A stretch of DNA of 64,000 nucleotides from Amycolatopsis aidingensis (GTDB lineage Bacteria; Actinomycetota; Actinomycetes; Mycobacteriales; Pseudonocardiaceae). A program made the position numbers and the translations under genes. Where the stretch lies: contig NZ_CP076538.1 of the NCBI RefSeq assembly GCF_018885265.1, positions 5,554,001 to 5,618,000 on the forward strand, in the 5' to 3' direction. Every line of letters begins with the position of its first letter. Position 1 is the stretch's first letter. This document shows, one piece after another, positions 1-9,426 of the stretch. The notes under the pieces were generated by a model, which was not told where the DNA came from, ran no database searches, and saw only the letters and a list, made by a program, of their open reading frames with translations.

Positions 1-1
1 G

Positions 2-706
2 CCCGAGGGCAGCTGGCTGGCGATCGTCGGGCCGAACGGGGCGGGCAAGTCCACCCTGCTCAAGGCGACGGCCGGGCTGGTCGCCGCGGAGGGCACCATC
101 GAGCTGCACGGCATGGCGGCGAACACGCTGTCCCGCAAGGAGAAGGCCCGCGAGGTCGGCTACGCCCCGCAGGATCCCGCACTCCCGGAAGGGCTCACCG
201 TCACCGACTACGTCCTGCTCGGCCGCACCCCGCACCTCGGCACCCTCGCGCGGGAGAGCTCGCGCGATCTGTCCATTGTGGAAGAAGTGCTGGCGAGGCT
301 GGACCTGGACGGCTTGGCAGGCAGGCCGTTACGCACACTGTCCGGCGGCGAGCGGCAGCGGGCGGTGCTGGCCAGGGTGCTGGCCCAGCGCACCAGGCTG
401 TTGCTGCTGGACGAGCCGACCACCGGGCTGGACATCGGGCACGCCCAGGCCCTGCTGGAGCTGGTGGACCGGCTGCGCCGCGAGGACGGCATCACCGTGG
501 TGTCCACCCTGCACGACCTCACCTTCGCCGCGCAGTACGCGAACCAGGTGCTGTTGCTGGACGGGGGCGAGGTCGTCGCGGCGGGCCCGGCGAGCGAGGT
601 GGTCACCGCCGAGCGGCTGGCCCGCCACTACGCCGCCACCGTCGAGGTGCTCACCTCCACCCACGGCAACCTGGTCGTCGCCCCCACCCGTCCCCCACTG
701 CTGTGA
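2..706 (+). CDS. ABC transporter ATP-binding protein, 5' end outside the window
   Basis: The coding frame is open from base 2, so the start lies upstream; 234 residues are visible. They contain a full nucleotide-binding domain: Walker A GPNGAGKST at visible residues 10-18, the signature LSGGERQR, Walker B LLLLDEPTTGLD and the switch histidine in STLHDL. The C-terminal part (AAGPASEVVTAERLARHY) is typical of FecE/HmuV-type ATPases that power FecCD permeases for iron-siderophore, heme or cobalamin uptake; this assignment is from family resemblance, and the permease should lie to the left. The TGA stop (704-706) is inside the left arm of a long inverted repeat that probably ends the transcript. 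The gene is convergent with lgt. Confidence 0.9.
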   Translation, partial: PEGSWLAIVGPNGAGKSTLLKATAGLVAAEGTIELHGMAANTLSRKEKAREVGYAPQDPALPEGLTVTDYVLLGRTPHLGTLARESSRDLSIVEEVLARLDLDGLAGRPLRTLSGGERQRAVLARVLAQRTRLLLLDEPTTGLDIGHAQALLELVDRLRREDGITVVSTLHDLTFAAQYANQVLLLDGGEVVAAGPASEVVTAERLARHYAATVEVLTSTHGNLVVAPTRPPLL

Positions 707-755
707 GTGGCCCGTTCCCTGCGAAAAATGCAGGGAACGGGCCACTCACAGCAGT
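697..755. terminator. Long perfect inverted repeat between convergent genes
   Basis: Two perfect 26-bp arms (697-722 and 730-755) surround a 7-nt loop gaaaaat. The left arm contains the stop codon of the ABC ATPase gene; the lgt stop is 13 bp to the right. There is no T-run on either strand, so it would be a hairpin-only bidirectional terminator or an mRNA 3'-end stabiliser. The length and perfection exceed a usual terminator and suggest a repeated intergenic element. Confidence 0.75.
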
Positions 756-767
756 CAGGCGGGGTGG

Positions 768-1817
768 TTACTGGCCGGGCTCGACCTTGCGTTCCTCGGT
801 GGAGGGGGTCTCGCCGGAGTCCGGAGACGAGCCTGCTTCCGTGGTCTCGGGGGTCTCCGCGGCGGTGTTTTCGGCGTCTTCGGGATCCTGGGTGTCCGGC
901 CGGGCCGCGGTGCCGCCGCTGCCGTCGTCGTCCTCGGTACCCCGGTCGCGCAGGGTCTCCGGAGCCTCCCTCGGACCGCGCCTGGCGGCGAGCACGATGT
1001 AGAGCACGGCACCGGCGAACACCAGCATCGAGGTCCAGACGTTCACCCGCAGGCCGAGGATGTGGTTGGCGGTGTCGGCGCGCATCATCTCGATCCAGAA
1101 CCGGCCCGCGGTGTAGCCGGCCACGTACAGCGCGAACGCCCGGCCGTGCCCGAGCCGGAACCGCCGGTCGGCCCACACCACCAACAGCGCGACACCGAGG
1201 TTCCACAGCAGCTCGTAGAGGAAGGTGGGGTGCACGACCTTCTCCACGGTGTCCAGCGCCACCCCGCCGATCGGGTCGCTGAGCCCGGTCGCCGGGTCCA
1301 CCCGGGGGTAGATCTCCAGGCCCCAGGGAACGTCGGTCTCCCGGCCGTAGAGTTCCTGGTTGAAGTAGTTGCCCAGCCTGCCAACGGCCTGCGCGACCAC
1401 GATGCCGGGGGCGACCGCGTCGGCCACCGCGGGCAGCGGGATGCCCTTGCGGCGGCAGGCGAGCCAGGCACCGACCCCGCCCAGCGCGATGGCTCCCCAG
1501 ATGCCGAGACCGCCGTCCCAGATCTTCAGCGCGTCCAGCGGGTTCTTACCCTCGCCGAAGTACAGCTGGTAGTCGGTGATCACGTGGTACAGGCGGCCAC
1601 CGACAAGCCCGAACGGCACCGCGAACACCGCGATGTCGATGATGGCGCCCTTGCTGCCGCCGCGCTGCATCCAGCGGCGCTCGCCCCACCAGATCGCGAT
1701 GACGATACCGGCGATGATGCACAGTGCGTAGGCGCGGATCGGGATCGGCCCCAGGTGCCACACCCCACGGTCGGGGCTCGGGATGTTGGCGAGGAAAGCT
1801 GCGGTCGCGGAATGCAC
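768..1817 (-). CDS. lgt: Prolipoprotein diacylglyceryl transferase
   Basis: Lgt transfers diacylglycerol from phosphatidylglycerol to the lipobox cysteine of prolipoproteins at the cytoplasmic membrane. The 349-residue product has the expected membrane helices and the Lgt signature GRLGNYFNQELYG with the following RETDVPWG. Start is GTG at 1817. The C-terminus after the last helix is a hydrophilic, Glu/Thr/Ser-rich tail of about 60 residues, common in actinobacterial Lgt and probably disordered. It lies 50 bp downstream of trpA in the same direction, so it is likely co-transcribed as the last gene of the trp cluster, an arrangement known in actinobacteria. Confidence 0.95.
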   Translation of the reverse strand: MHSATAAFLANIPSPDRGVWHLGPIPIRAYALCIIAGIVIAIWWGERRWMQRGGSKGAIIDIAVFAVPFGLVGGRLYHVITDYQLYFGEGKNPLDALKIWDGGLGIWGAIALGGVGAWLACRRKGIPLPAVADAVAPGIVVAQAVGRLGNYFNQELYGRETDVPWGLEIYPRVDPATGLSDPIGGVALDTVEKVVHPTFLYELLWNLGVALLVVWADRRFRLGHGRAFALYVAGYTAGRFWIEMMRADTANHILGLRVNVWTSMLVFAGAVLYIVLAARRGPREAPETLRDRGTEDDDGSGGTAARPDTQDPEDAENTAAETPETTEAGSSPDSGETPSTEERKVEPGQ

Positions 1818-1867
1818 GGGGTCACCGTAGCGTGCGCGACCACCCGGTGGTGCTCAGCCCTGGCGGG

Positions 1868-2659
1868 TCAGCGGGTACGAACGCCGTCGGCGAGCTCGGC
1901 GGACAGCGCGCGCACCGCCTCCGGACCCTCCGCGGCCTTGGTGACCAGGGCGGAACCCACGATCACCGCGTCGGCGAAGCCCGCGACCTCGGCGGCCTGC
2001 TCGCCGGAACGGACACCGAGGCCGACGCCGATCGGCAGTTCGGTGTGCGCCCGCGTGCGACGCACCAGCTCGGCCGCCTGCCCGCCCACGCTGTCCCTGG
2101 CTCCGGTGACACCCATGACCGCGGTGGCGTAAACGAAGCCCGAGCAGGCCCGCACGGTGTAGTCGATCCGCTCCTCCGAGGACGAGGGCGCCACCAGGAA
2201 GATCCGGTCCAGCCCGTGCGCGGTGGACGCCGCCATCCAGTCCCCTGCCTCGTCCGGGGTCAGGTCCGGGGTGATCATGCCGAGCCCGCCCGCCGCGGCA
2301 AGGTCGCGGGCGAAGGCGTCCGCCCCGTAGCGGCGCACCGGGTTCCAGTACGTCATCACCACGGCGCGGCCCCCGCGGGCCGACACCGACTCCACCACCT
2401 CGAACAGGTGCTTCAGCCGGAAACCGGCGGTGAGCGCGGCATCGGCGGCGGCCTGGATGGTCGGGCCGTCCATCACCGGGTCCGAGTACGGCACGCCGAC
2501 CTCGACCAGGTCGGCCCCGCCGTCGATCATCGCGGCGAGCAGGTCCTTCGAGCCGGCCACCGTCGGGTACCCGGCTGGCAGGTAGCCCACCAGCGCGCCG
2601 CGATCCTCCGCGCGGGTCTGCTTGAACAGCTCATCCAGCCCCGGACCGCGCTCGCTCAC
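1868..2659 (-). CDS. trpA: Tryptophan synthase alpha chain
   Basis: TrpA cleaves indole-3-glycerol phosphate to indole and glyceraldehyde-3-phosphate within the TrpA-TrpB complex. The 263-residue TIM barrel has the catalytic acids in [11 protein letters not shown] and SDPVMDGP and the usual family length. The GTG start at 2659 overlaps the trpB stop by 4 bp (GTGA), indicating translational coupling. Confidence 0.97.
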   Translation of the reverse strand: MSERGPGLDELFKQTRAEDRGALVGYLPAGYPTVAGSKDLLAAMIDGGADLVEVGVPYSDPVMDGPTIQAAADAALTAGFRLKHLFEVVESVSARGGRAVVMTYWNPVRRYGADAFARDLAAAGGLGMITPDLTPDEAGDWMAASTAHGLDRIFLVAPSSSEERIDYTVRACSGFVYATAVMGVTGARDSVGGQAAELVRRTRAHTELPIGVGLGVRSGEQAAEVAGFADAVIVGSALVTKAAEGPEAVRALSAELADGVRTR

Positions 2660-3909
2660 AACTTCTCCTCGTCCACCAGCTCGAAGTACCGGGCCGCGGT
2701 GTCCACGTCCTTGTCCCCCCGGCCGGAGAGGCTGACCAGGATATGCGCCCCGGAACCGAGCTCCCGCCCCAGCTTCAGCGCCCCGGCGAGGGCGTGCGCC
2801 GACTCGATCGCCGGGATGATCCCCTCGGTGCGGGACAGCAACTGGAAGGCGTCCATCGCCTCGGCGTCGGTGACCGCGCGGTACTCGGCGCGGCCGGTGT
2901 CCTTGAGCCAGGAGTGCTCCGGCCCCACCCCGGGATAGTCCAGCCCGGCCGAGATCGAGTACGCCTCGATGGTCTGCCCGTCCTCGTCCTGCAGCAGGTA
3001 GGACAGCGCGCCGTGCAGCGTGCCAGGGGTGCCCTCGGTCAGGGTGGCACCGTGCTCCCCGCTGTCCACGCCCTTGCCACCGGGCTCGAACCCGACCAGC
3101 CGGACATCGGGGTCGTCGATGAAGCCGTGGAAGATACCGATCGCGTTGGAACCGCCACCGACACAGGCCGTCACGGCGTCCGGCAACCGGCCGGTCAGCT
3201 CGAGGATCTGCTCCCGGGCCTCCTCGCCGATCACCTTGTGGAAATTGCGCACCATCAACGGGAACGGATGCGCGCCCGCCGCGGTGCCCAGCAGGTAGTG
3301 GGTGGTGTCCACATTGGTCACCCAGTCCCGCAACGCCTCGTTGATCGCGTCCTTGAGCGTGCGTGACCCGGTGTTCACCGGGACGACCTCCGCCCCGAGC
3401 AGCCGCATCCTGGCCACGTTCAGCGCCTGCCGCTCGGTGTCCACCTCGCCCATGTAGACCACGCAGTCGAGGTCGAGCAGGGCGCAGGCGGTCGCGGTGG
3501 CCACCCCGTGCTGCCCGGCGCCGGTCTCGGCGATGACCCGCTTCTTGCCCATCCGCTTGGTGAGCAGCGCCTGGCCCAGCACGTTGTTGATCTTGTGCGA
3601 GCCGGTGTGGTTGAGATCCTCCCGCTTCAGGAAGATCCGCGCCCCGCCCGCGTGCTCGGCGAACCGTGGCGCCTCGGTGAGCAGCGAGGGCCTGCCGGCG
3701 TACCCGGAGAGCAGGCGGGCGAACTCCGCGGTGAACTCCGGGTCGATCCGCGCCTTGTCGTACTCGGCAGCCAGCTCGTCCAGCGCCCCGATCAACGCCT
3801 CCGGCATGAACCGTCCGCCGTACGGCCCGAAATGGCCGCGCTCGTCCGGGTCGTGCTCATCGTGCGGGGCCGAGCACGACGCGGCGCGGGGTGGTGTGTC
3901 CTCGCTCAC
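2656..3909 (-). CDS. trpB: Tryptophan synthase beta chain
   Basis: TrpB condenses indole with serine using pyridoxal phosphate. The PLP lysine is in the motif [10 protein letters not shown] and the phosphate-binding loop is [10 protein letters not shown]. At 417 residues it is of normal length and the standard type (TrpB1), as expected next to trpA. The GTG start at 3909 overlaps the trpC stop by 4 bp. Confidence 0.97.
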   Translation of the reverse strand: MSEDTPPRAASCSAPHDEHDPDERGHFGPYGGRFMPEALIGALDELAAEYDKARIDPEFTAEFARLLSGYAGRPSLLTEAPRFAEHAGGARIFLKREDLNHTGSHKINNVLGQALLTKRMGKKRVIAETGAGQHGVATATACALLDLDCVVYMGEVDTERQALNVARMRLLGAEVVPVNTGSRTLKDAINEALRDWVTNVDTTHYLLGTAAGAHPFPLMVRNFHKVIGEEAREQILELTGRLPDAVTACVGGGSNAIGIFHGFIDDPDVRLVGFEPGGKGVDSGEHGATLTEGTPGTLHGALSYLLQDEDGQTIEAYSISAGLDYPGVGPEHSWLKDTGRAEYRAVTDAEAMDAFQLLSRTEGIIPAIESAHALAGALKLGRELGSGAHILVSLSGRGDKDVDTAARYFELVDEEKL

Positions 3910-4721
3910 CGGCTCGGCCTCGGGCAGGCCGGATGCGAGCCGGCGGTGACCAGTTTCACCAGTGCGCCCTTCGGATCGTCCGTGGCGACCAGGCCCTCAC
4001 CGACCAGTACCGCGTCCGCGCCGTGCCCGGCATAGGCCATCAGGTCCCCCGGTCCGCGCACACCGGACTCGGCGATCTTGAGCACCTCCATCGGCAGCCC
4101 GGGAGCCAGCCGGGAGAAGACGTCCCGGTCCACCTCGAGGGTGTGCAGGTTGCGGGCGTTGATGCCGATCACCCGCGCGCCCGCCTCCAGCGCCCGGTCC
4201 GCCTCCTCGGCGTTGTGCACCTCGACCAGCGCGGTCATGCCAAGGGACTCGACCCGGTCCAGCAACGACACCAGCGCGTTCTGCTCCAGCGCGGCCACGA
4301 TCAGCAACACCATGTCCGCACCGTGCATCCTGGCCTCGTGCACCTGGTACGGGCTGACGATGAAGTCCTTGCGCAGCAAGGGAACGTCCACCGCGGCACG
4401 CACCGCGTCGAAGTCGGCCAGCGACCCACCGAAGCGGCGCTGCTCGGTGAGCACACTGATCACCTTGGCGCCGGCTTCCTCGTAGTCCTTCGCCAGCGCG
4501 GCCGGGTCGGTGATCTGGGCGAGGTCGCCCTTGGACGGGCTGCGCCGCTTGACCTCGGCGATCACCCCGATGGCCGGGTCGTGCAGGGCCGCCATCGCGT
4601 CCCGAGGCGCGGGCGCCTCGGCGGCGCGGCGCTTCAGCTCGTCGAACGGCAGGGCCGCTTCCCGCTCGGCGAGGTCGGCCCGGACGTCCGCGACGATGTC
4701 TTCGAGAACGCTCACCGGCAT
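3906..4721 (-). CDS. trpC: Indole-3-glycerol phosphate synthase
   Basis: TrpC closes the indole ring of carboxyphenylamino-deoxyribulose phosphate. The barrel shows the catalytic segment [12 protein letters not shown], the loop [10 protein letters not shown] and the IGINARNL strand. It has 271 residues and begins at ATG 4721. A 287-bp gap separates it from the upstream membrane gene, so trpC may have its own promoter. Its stop overlaps the trpB start. No trpF is seen; in actinobacteria PriA (here at 13.5-14.2 kb) supplies that activity. Confidence 0.96.
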   Translation of the reverse strand: MPVSVLEDIVADVRADLAEREAALPFDELKRRAAEAPAPRDAMAALHDPAIGVIAEVKRRSPSKGDLAQITDPAALAKDYEEAGAKVISVLTEQRRFGGSLADFDAVRAAVDVPLLRKDFIVSPYQVHEARMHGADMVLLIVAALEQNALVSLLDRVESLGMTALVEVHNAEEADRALEAGARVIGINARNLHTLEVDRDVFSRLAPGLPMEVLKIAESGVRGPGDLMAYAGHGADAVLVGEGLVATDDPKGALVKLVTAGSHPACPRPSR

Positions 4722-4801
4722 GCCTCACCGGCGGTCGCGTTCACTCGTTCACTCGCAAGGTGGCTCACAAAAACCTTCCCCTTCCCGCCGAAATGATGCT
4801 A

Positions 4802-4825
4802 ACCCGCGCGGACGGCCACGCGGGT
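4802..4825. other. Hairpin in the gap inside the trp cluster
   Basis: In the 4722-5008 gap, ACCCGCG (4802-4808) and CGCGGGT (4819-4825) form a 7-bp stem with a 10-nt loop, about 80 nt upstream of trpC in the minus direction. No U-run follows closely and I see no Trp-rich leader peptide. The rest of the gap has no gene that I can support. Confidence 0.35.
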
Positions 4826-5008
4826 GGCGGGTCGAGACTTTCAGTGCCTGTTCCCAAACGCGCGGCACGACCGGCTCGGCCGGGCTCCGACTCCGTCACC
4901 ATTCGTCACCTTCGCAAGTTGTACGCCCGGCCTCGCCGCTCGTGGGCTGTCGCCGCGCGCGTTCTTTCGCTCACCCCGAGCAGCCGAGGACGGCTCCAGA
5001 GCGGGCTC

Positions 5009-5584
5009 TCAGCGACCCGCGGTGGGATCCCGGCCGTCGGAGAGTGCATCCCATAGATCGTAATCGTGTTCCACGGCCGAACGTTTCGCCGCGGGGGCGG
5101 AGTATTTGGCGCCCATCCGCGGCATCCGCGTGGCACCGCGCAGGCCGAGCACACCGGCCACCACGACCAGCAGGCCACCGCATGCGGCCAGCCCGTGTCC
5201 GGCGTAGATTTCCGCGATTTCCGCTCCGGGGACGCCGTCCGGGTAACCGTCCGTGCGCAGACCGTTCACCGCCACCCAGCAGGCCGCGAGTCCGGCGAGG
5301 ACGAGCGCGCCCCCGAGCACACGTCGCGGCCAGCCGCCGGTCGCTACCATTCCGGCCACCCCGGCCAGCGCCAGTACCGCAAGCGGAACCAGCGCCCCCG
5401 CTGCCTGCGCACCGGTTTCGGTGTGCAGCACGGTTCCCCGCACCCCTGCGGCCCGGTGCTCGGCGAACCAGGTGAGCCGGGAAGCTCCCCACAGCGCGGC
5501 GGCGCCCAGCAGCAGACCGGCCACGACAGTCCATAGTAGACGTTTTCCGGCGGTCGTCGCGGCGGAACGTGCCGGATCAGACAC
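5009..5584 (-). CDS. Tryptophan-biosynthesis-associated membrane protein
   Basis: A 191-residue membrane protein with about four helices: [18 protein letters not shown] near the N-terminus, two in the middle, and [14 protein letters not shown] near residue 135. It ends in a hydrophilic tail with [18 protein letters not shown], typical of the family of Trp-operon-associated actinobacterial membrane proteins (TIGR02234 type). Its function is unknown. The GTG start at 5584 overlaps the trpE stop by 8 bp, so the two are translationally coupled. Confidence 0.85.
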   Translation of the reverse strand: MSDPARSAATTAGKRLLWTVVAGLLLGAAALWGASRLTWFAEHRAAGVRGTVLHTETGAQAAGALVPLAVLALAGVAGMVATGGWPRRVLGGALVLAGLAACWVAVNGLRTDGYPDGVPGAEIAEIYAGHGLAACGGLLVVVAGVLGLRGATRMPRMGAKYSAPAAKRSAVEHDYDLWDALSDGRDPTAGR

Positions 5585-7169
5585 CGGCCGTGTCCGTATC
5601 CGGTTCCAGTGCCGCAGCAGGCGCCATCGTCGCGGCCGCGGCCACGGCGGACAGCACCGTGCGCGCCTTGTTCAGGGACTCGGTGTCCTCGTAGGCGGCA
5701 TCGGAGTCGGCGACGACCCCGCCACCGGCCTGCACGTAGGCGGTCCCCTCGCGCATCAGCGCGGTGCGGATGGCGATCGCGGTGTCCGCGTCGCCCGCGA
5801 AGTCGAGATACCCCACCACGCCACCGTAGAGCGCGCGGCGGGTGGGTTCGAGTTCCTCGATCAGCTCCATGGCCCGCACCTTGGGCGCCCCAGAAAGGGT
5901 TCCCGCGGGGAAGCAGGCGAGCACCGCGTCGAAGGCGGTCCTGCCATCGGCCAGCTCGCCGGTGACCGTGGACACGATGTGCATCACATGGCTGTAGCGC
6001 TCGATCTGGAAGAAGTCCACCACGTGCACGCTGCCCGGCTCGCAGACCTTGCCGAGGTCGTTGCGGCCGAGGTCGACCAGCATCAGATGCTCGGAACGCT
6101 CCTTGTCGTCGGCGAGCAGCCCCTTGGCCAGCTGGGCGTCCTCGTCCGGGTCGGCGCCACGCCAGCGCGTGCCCGCGATCGGGTGCGTGCTCGCCTTCCC
6201 GTCCCGAACGGTGACCAGCGACTCCGGGCTGGAGCCGACGATGTCGAAGCCGTCCATCCGCAGCAGGTACATGTACGGACTCGGGTTGGAGGTGCGCAGC
6301 ACCCGGTAGACGTCCAGCGGGTCGGCCCCGGTGCGCATCTCGAACCGTTGCGAGGGCACGATCTGGAACGCTTCACCGGCGTGGATGGCTTCCACCGCCT
6401 TGTGCACGGCCGCGTGGAACTCCGCCTCGCTGCGCCTGCGGGTGAACTCCGGCGCCGGGCGGTCGAACACCGCGTTACTGGCCGGGGCCGGCTCGGCGAG
6501 CTGCCCGGTCATCCGGTCCAGCCTGCGCACGGCGTCGTCGTAGGCCGCGTCCACCCGCTCCGGGGAGTCGTCCCAGTTCACCGCGTTCGCGATCAGCGTG
6601 ACGGTGCCCTCGTGGTGGTCGAAGGCGGCCAGGTCGGTGGCCAGCAGCATGGTCAGCTCGGGGATGTCGATGTCCCGCTCGGCCAGCTCGGGCAGCCGCT
6701 CCACCCAGCGCACGGCGTCGTAGCCGATGTAGCCGACCATGCCGCCGGTGAGCGGGGGCATGCCCGGCAGCGGCTCGGTGTGCAGCAGCTCGATGGTCTC
6801 CCGCAGCACGGAGAGCGGATCGCCCTCGGTTGGCAATCCGGCCACCGGGGTGCCGGTCCACACCGCCCTGCCGTCCCGTACGGTCAGCGCCGCCGGGCTG
6901 TGCACCCCGATGAAGGACCAGCGCGACCAGGACTTGCCGTTCTCGGCAGACTCGAGCAGGAAGGTGCCCGGACGGTCGCCTGCCAGCCTGCGGTAGAGCG
7001 AGAGCGGGGTGTCGGCGTCGGCGAGCAGCCGCCGCACCACGGGGATCACCCTGCGCCCCTCGGCCAGCAGGCGGAACTCGCTCCTGCTCGGGCTGACCGC
7101 GCCGAGCCCGGCCTTGCGGAGCACACCGGCCGCGGTGCCGGCGGATGGGGAATCGACCATGGCGTTCAT
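5577..7169 (-). CDS. trpE: Anthranilate synthase component I
   Basis: TrpE makes anthranilate from chorismate with ammonia supplied by TrpG, which is not in the window. The C-terminal chorismate-binding domain is intact: [29 protein letters not shown] and [13 protein letters not shown] place the start at ATG 7169 (MNAMVDSP); a second ATG at 7160 is equally possible, giving 530 or 527 residues. The frame is open further upstream to 7217 but that extension is Pro/Arg-rich and unconvincing. It heads the trp cluster and is divergent from a TetR gene. Confidence 0.95.
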   Translation of the reverse strand: MNAMVDSPSAGTAAGVLRKAGLGAVSPSRSEFRLLAEGRRVIPVVRRLLADADTPLSLYRRLAGDRPGTFLLESAENGKSWSRWSFIGVHSPAALTVRDGRAVWTGTPVAGLPTEGDPLSVLRETIELLHTEPLPGMPPLTGGMVGYIGYDAVRWVERLPELAERDIDIPELTMLLATDLAAFDHHEGTVTLIANAVNWDDSPERVDAAYDDAVRRLDRMTGQLAEPAPASNAVFDRPAPEFTRRRSEAEFHAAVHKAVEAIHAGEAFQIVPSQRFEMRTGADPLDVYRVLRTSNPSPYMYLLRMDGFDIVGSSPESLVTVRDGKASTHPIAGTRWRGADPDEDAQLAKGLLADDKERSEHLMLVDLGRNDLGKVCEPGSVHVVDFFQIERYSHVMHIVSTVTGELADGRTAFDAVLACFPAGTLSGAPKVRAMELIEELEPTRRALYGGVVGYLDFAGDADTAIAIRTALMREGTAYVQAGGGVVADSDAAYEDTESLNKARTVLSAVAAAATMAPAAALEPDTDTAGV

Positions 7170-7215
7170 TGTGCCGCTCGGCCCGCCGCGGGGCCTGGGC
7201 GGCCGCCATCCGCTC

Positions 7216-7235
7216 AATTCATGTGACGTTGAATT
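7216..7235. promoter_or_regulatory. Candidate TetR operator between trpE and the TetR gene
   Basis: A perfect inverted repeat, AATTCA (7216-7221) and TGAATT (7230-7235) with an 8-nt spacer, stands out as AT-rich in the 94-bp divergent gap. It lies 29 bp upstream of the tetR ATG, where an autoregulatory TetR site is expected. The assignment is inferred from position and symmetry. Confidence 0.5.
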
Positions 7236-7263
7236 ATTGCCCGGCAGAGGTCATCATAGGGAC

Positions 7264-7878
7264 ATGAGCTCCGCCAGTGAAACCACACCTGCCAAGCGCC
7301 GGGGCAGGCGGCCGGCAGGCCAGGACACCCGCGCCGCCCTGCTGGAGGCCGCCCGCGCGGTCTTCGCCGAGTCCGGCTACGAGGGCGCGACCGTGCGCGG
7401 GATCGCCACCAAGGCCGGGGTGGACGCGGCGATGGTGAACCACTGGTTCGGCAGCAAGGAGGGCCTGTTCGCGCAGGCGGTGCTGGAACTGCCGTTCAAC
7501 CCGGCCGAGCTGCTGGACAGCCTGCTGAGCGGCCCGGTGGAGGAGCTGAGCGAGCGGATCGTGCGGACCTTCCTGACCCGCTGGGACGAGAGCGGCGGCG
7601 GGATGTTCGCGGCGCTGGTGCGCAGTGTCGCCGGGCACGAGCAGGTGGCCCAGGTGCTGCGCGAGTTCTTCCTCAACCACCTGTTCAACCGGCTCGCCGA
7701 CAAGGTCGGTGGCGAGGACGCCCAGTTCCGGGCGACGCTGTGCGCGTCCCAGATCATCGGCATGGGCATGATCCGCTACGTGGCCCGGTTCGAGCCGCTG
7801 GCCTCGACCGACATCGAGACCATGGTCACCGCCGTGGCCCCCACCCTGCAGCGCTACCTCACCGGTTCCATCAGCTGA
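7264..7878 (+). CDS. TetR/AcrR family transcriptional regulator
   Basis: A 204-residue repressor-type protein. The N-terminal helix-turn-helix runs from TRAALLEAARAVFAESGYEGATVRGIATKAGV to MVNHWFGSKEGLF (about residues 22-70), followed by a helical ligand domain. The ATG at 7264 follows a purine-rich AGAGG stretch. Its target is unknown; the divergent trpE and the palindrome at 7216-7235 suggest autoregulation at least. Its stop lies inside the palindrome CTGACCGGTCAG (7875-7886), which also contains the stop of the convergent hisI. Confidence 0.9.
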   Translation: MSSASETTPAKRRGRRPAGQDTRAALLEAARAVFAESGYEGATVRGIATKAGVDAAMVNHWFGSKEGLFAQAVLELPFNPAELLDSLLSGPVEELSERIVRTFLTRWDESGGGMFAALVRSVAGHEQVAQVLREFFLNHLFNRLADKVGGEDAQFRATLCASQIIGMGMIRYVARFEPLASTDIETMVTAVAPTLQRYLTGSIS

Positions 7879-7882
7879 CCGG

Positions 7883-8233
7883 TCAGTCCTGGGTGAGCAG
7901 GAGGCGGTCGGCGGTGTCGAAGCAGGTGCGGGCGCCGGTGTGGCAGGCGGGCCCGGTCTGGTCCACGCGCACCAGCAGGGTGTCGCCGTCGCAGTCGATG
8001 CGGACCTCGCGCACGTGCTGGGTGTGTCCCGAGGTCTCCCCCTTCACCCACAGGCGCTGCCTGCTGCGTGAGTAGTAGGTGGCCTGCCGGGTGGTGAGGG
8101 TGCGTTCCAGCGCCTCGTCGTCCATCCACGCCACCATCAGCACCTCGGCGGTTGCGTGCTCGACGACCACGGCGCAGACCAGCCCGTCCGGGGTGCGCTT
8201 GAGCCGCTCCGCCACGGCGGGGTCGAGGCTCAT
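7883..8233 (-). CDS. hisI: Phosphoribosyl-AMP cyclohydrolase
   Basis: HisI opens the purine ring of PR-AMP in histidine synthesis. The 116-residue protein has the metal-binding segment [16 protein letters not shown] followed by ACHTG and the third ligand region ARTCF. It is the cyclohydrolase only; no HisE pyrophosphohydrolase domain is attached. ATG 8233 overlaps the stop of the upstream membrane gene by 4 bp. The convergent TetR stop is 4 bp away. Confidence 0.95.
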   Translation of the reverse strand: MSLDPAVAERLKRTPDGLVCAVVVEHATAEVLMVAWMDDEALERTLTTRQATYYSRSRQRLWVKGETSGHTQHVREVRIDCDGDTLLVRVDQTGPACHTGARTCFDTADRLLLTQD

Positions 8234-8622
8234 GCCCGGTCCTCCCCCAGCACGTAGCGCCGCATCGGCAGGGAGTTCAGCAGCACCCCGGAGTAGATGT
8301 ACCCGCCTGCCGCCAGGATCGAGAACAGCTTCACCCACAGCATCGCGGCCACCAGCAGGGCGAACACGTGCACTATGGCGAACACGACCACCACCACGTA
8401 CCCGGCGATCCGGAAGAAAGGGCTGCCCCTGCCGATGCCCGCGGCCACGATCCCGCCGAACAGCAGGCTGGTCAGCGGGATCATCAGCCCCCGCCCGGTG
8501 GCATCGGCCGAGACCATCATGAACAGCACCAGCAGCGTGTACACCACCGGAACGCCGACCAGCAGCGCCATGGTCACCTTCACCTCGGTGGGCGCCTGCC
8601 TGCCGCGCGCGCTGAGCTTCAT
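8230..8622 (-). CDS. Small membrane protein inside the hisF-hisI operon
   Basis: A 130-residue protein with four clear hydrophobic segments ([76 protein letters not shown]). I do not recognise a function. Both ends overlap neighbours by 4 bp (hisF upstream, hisI downstream), so it is translationally coupled inside the his operon. Confidence 0.85.
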   Translation of the reverse strand: MKLSARGRQAPTEVKVTMALLVGVPVVYTLLVLFMMVSADATGRGLMIPLTSLLFGGIVAAGIGRGSPFFRIAGYVVVVVFAIVHVFALLVAAMLWVKLFSILAAGGYIYSGVLLNSLPMRRYVLGEDRA

Positions 8623-9392
8623 CGGACCTCGACACCCCCCGCCCGCAGCGCCGACTTGACCTCGCCGATCTTCAGCTCACCGAAGTGGAACACGCTGGCG
8701 GCCAGCACGGCGTCCGCCCCGGCGCGCACCGCGGGCAGGAAGTGCTGCACCGCGCCCGCGCCGCCGCTGGCGATCACCGGAACCCGCACCGCGGCCCGCA
8801 CCAGCCGGATCAGCTCCAGGTCGAACCCGGCCTTGGTGCCGTCGGCGTCCATCGAGTTCAACAGGATCTCGCCGACCCCGAGCTCCTCGCCACGGGCGGC
8901 CCACTCGATCGCGTCGATGCCGGTGCCCCTGCGCCCGCCGTGCGTGGTCACCTCGAACCCGGACGCGGTCGGCTGCCCGCCCTCGGGCACCCGGCGAGCG
9001 TCCACCGAGAGCACGACGCACTGTGCGCCGAACCGCTGGGATGCCTCCCGCAGCAGCTCCGGCCTGGCGATCGCGGCGGTGTTGATGCTCGCCTTGTCCG
9101 CCCCGGCCCGCAGCAGCCGGTTCACGTCCTCGGCGCTGCGCACCCCGCCACCCACGGTCAGCGGGATGAACACCTGCTCCGCCGTGCGGCGGACCACCTC
9201 GTAGGTGGTCTCCCGGTCCCCGGAGGAGGCCGTGACGTCCAGGAAGGTCAGCTCATCGGCACCCTCGGCGTCATAGGCGCGCGCCAGCTCCACCGGATCG
9301 CCCGCGTCCCGCAGGCCGGTGAAGTTGACGCCCTTCACCACCCGGCCCGCGTCGACATCCAGGCACGGAATCACTCTCACCGCGACGGACAT
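8619..9392 (-). CDS. hisF: Imidazole glycerol phosphate synthase, cyclase subunit
   Basis: HisF takes ammonia from HisH and forms imidazole glycerol phosphate and AICAR. The 257-residue barrel begins [17 protein letters not shown] with the catalytic aspartate, and the second catalytic aspartate is in VVLSVDARR. The strands GGVRSAEDV and IASGGAGAV are canonical. Its partner hisH is about 5 kb away (14241-14870) instead of adjacent. Confidence 0.97.
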   Translation of the reverse strand: MSVAVRVIPCLDVDAGRVVKGVNFTGLRDAGDPVELARAYDAEGADELTFLDVTASSGDRETTYEVVRRTAEQVFIPLTVGGGVRSAEDVNRLLRAGADKASINTAAIARPELLREASQRFGAQCVVLSVDARRVPEGGQPTASGFEVTTHGGRRGTGIDAIEWAARGEELGVGEILLNSMDADGTKAGFDLELIRLVRAAVRVPVIASGGAGAVQHFLPAVRAGADAVLAASVFHFGELKIGEVKSALRAGGVEVR

Positions 9393-9426
9393 GCCCGTCA
9401 GCGTACGGGGCGGCGGGCGGAGGGCG

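Noticed and set aside
276..2132. A 618-codon plus-strand frame across the ABC gene end, lgt and trpA
   Set aside because: It crosses a perfect terminator-like inverted repeat and opposes lgt/trpA; no family features.
7170..7263. Trp attenuator with leader peptide ahead of trpE
   Set aside because: No short frame with adjacent Trp codons and no terminator/antiterminator pair is visible; the AT-rich palindrome fits a TetR operator better.
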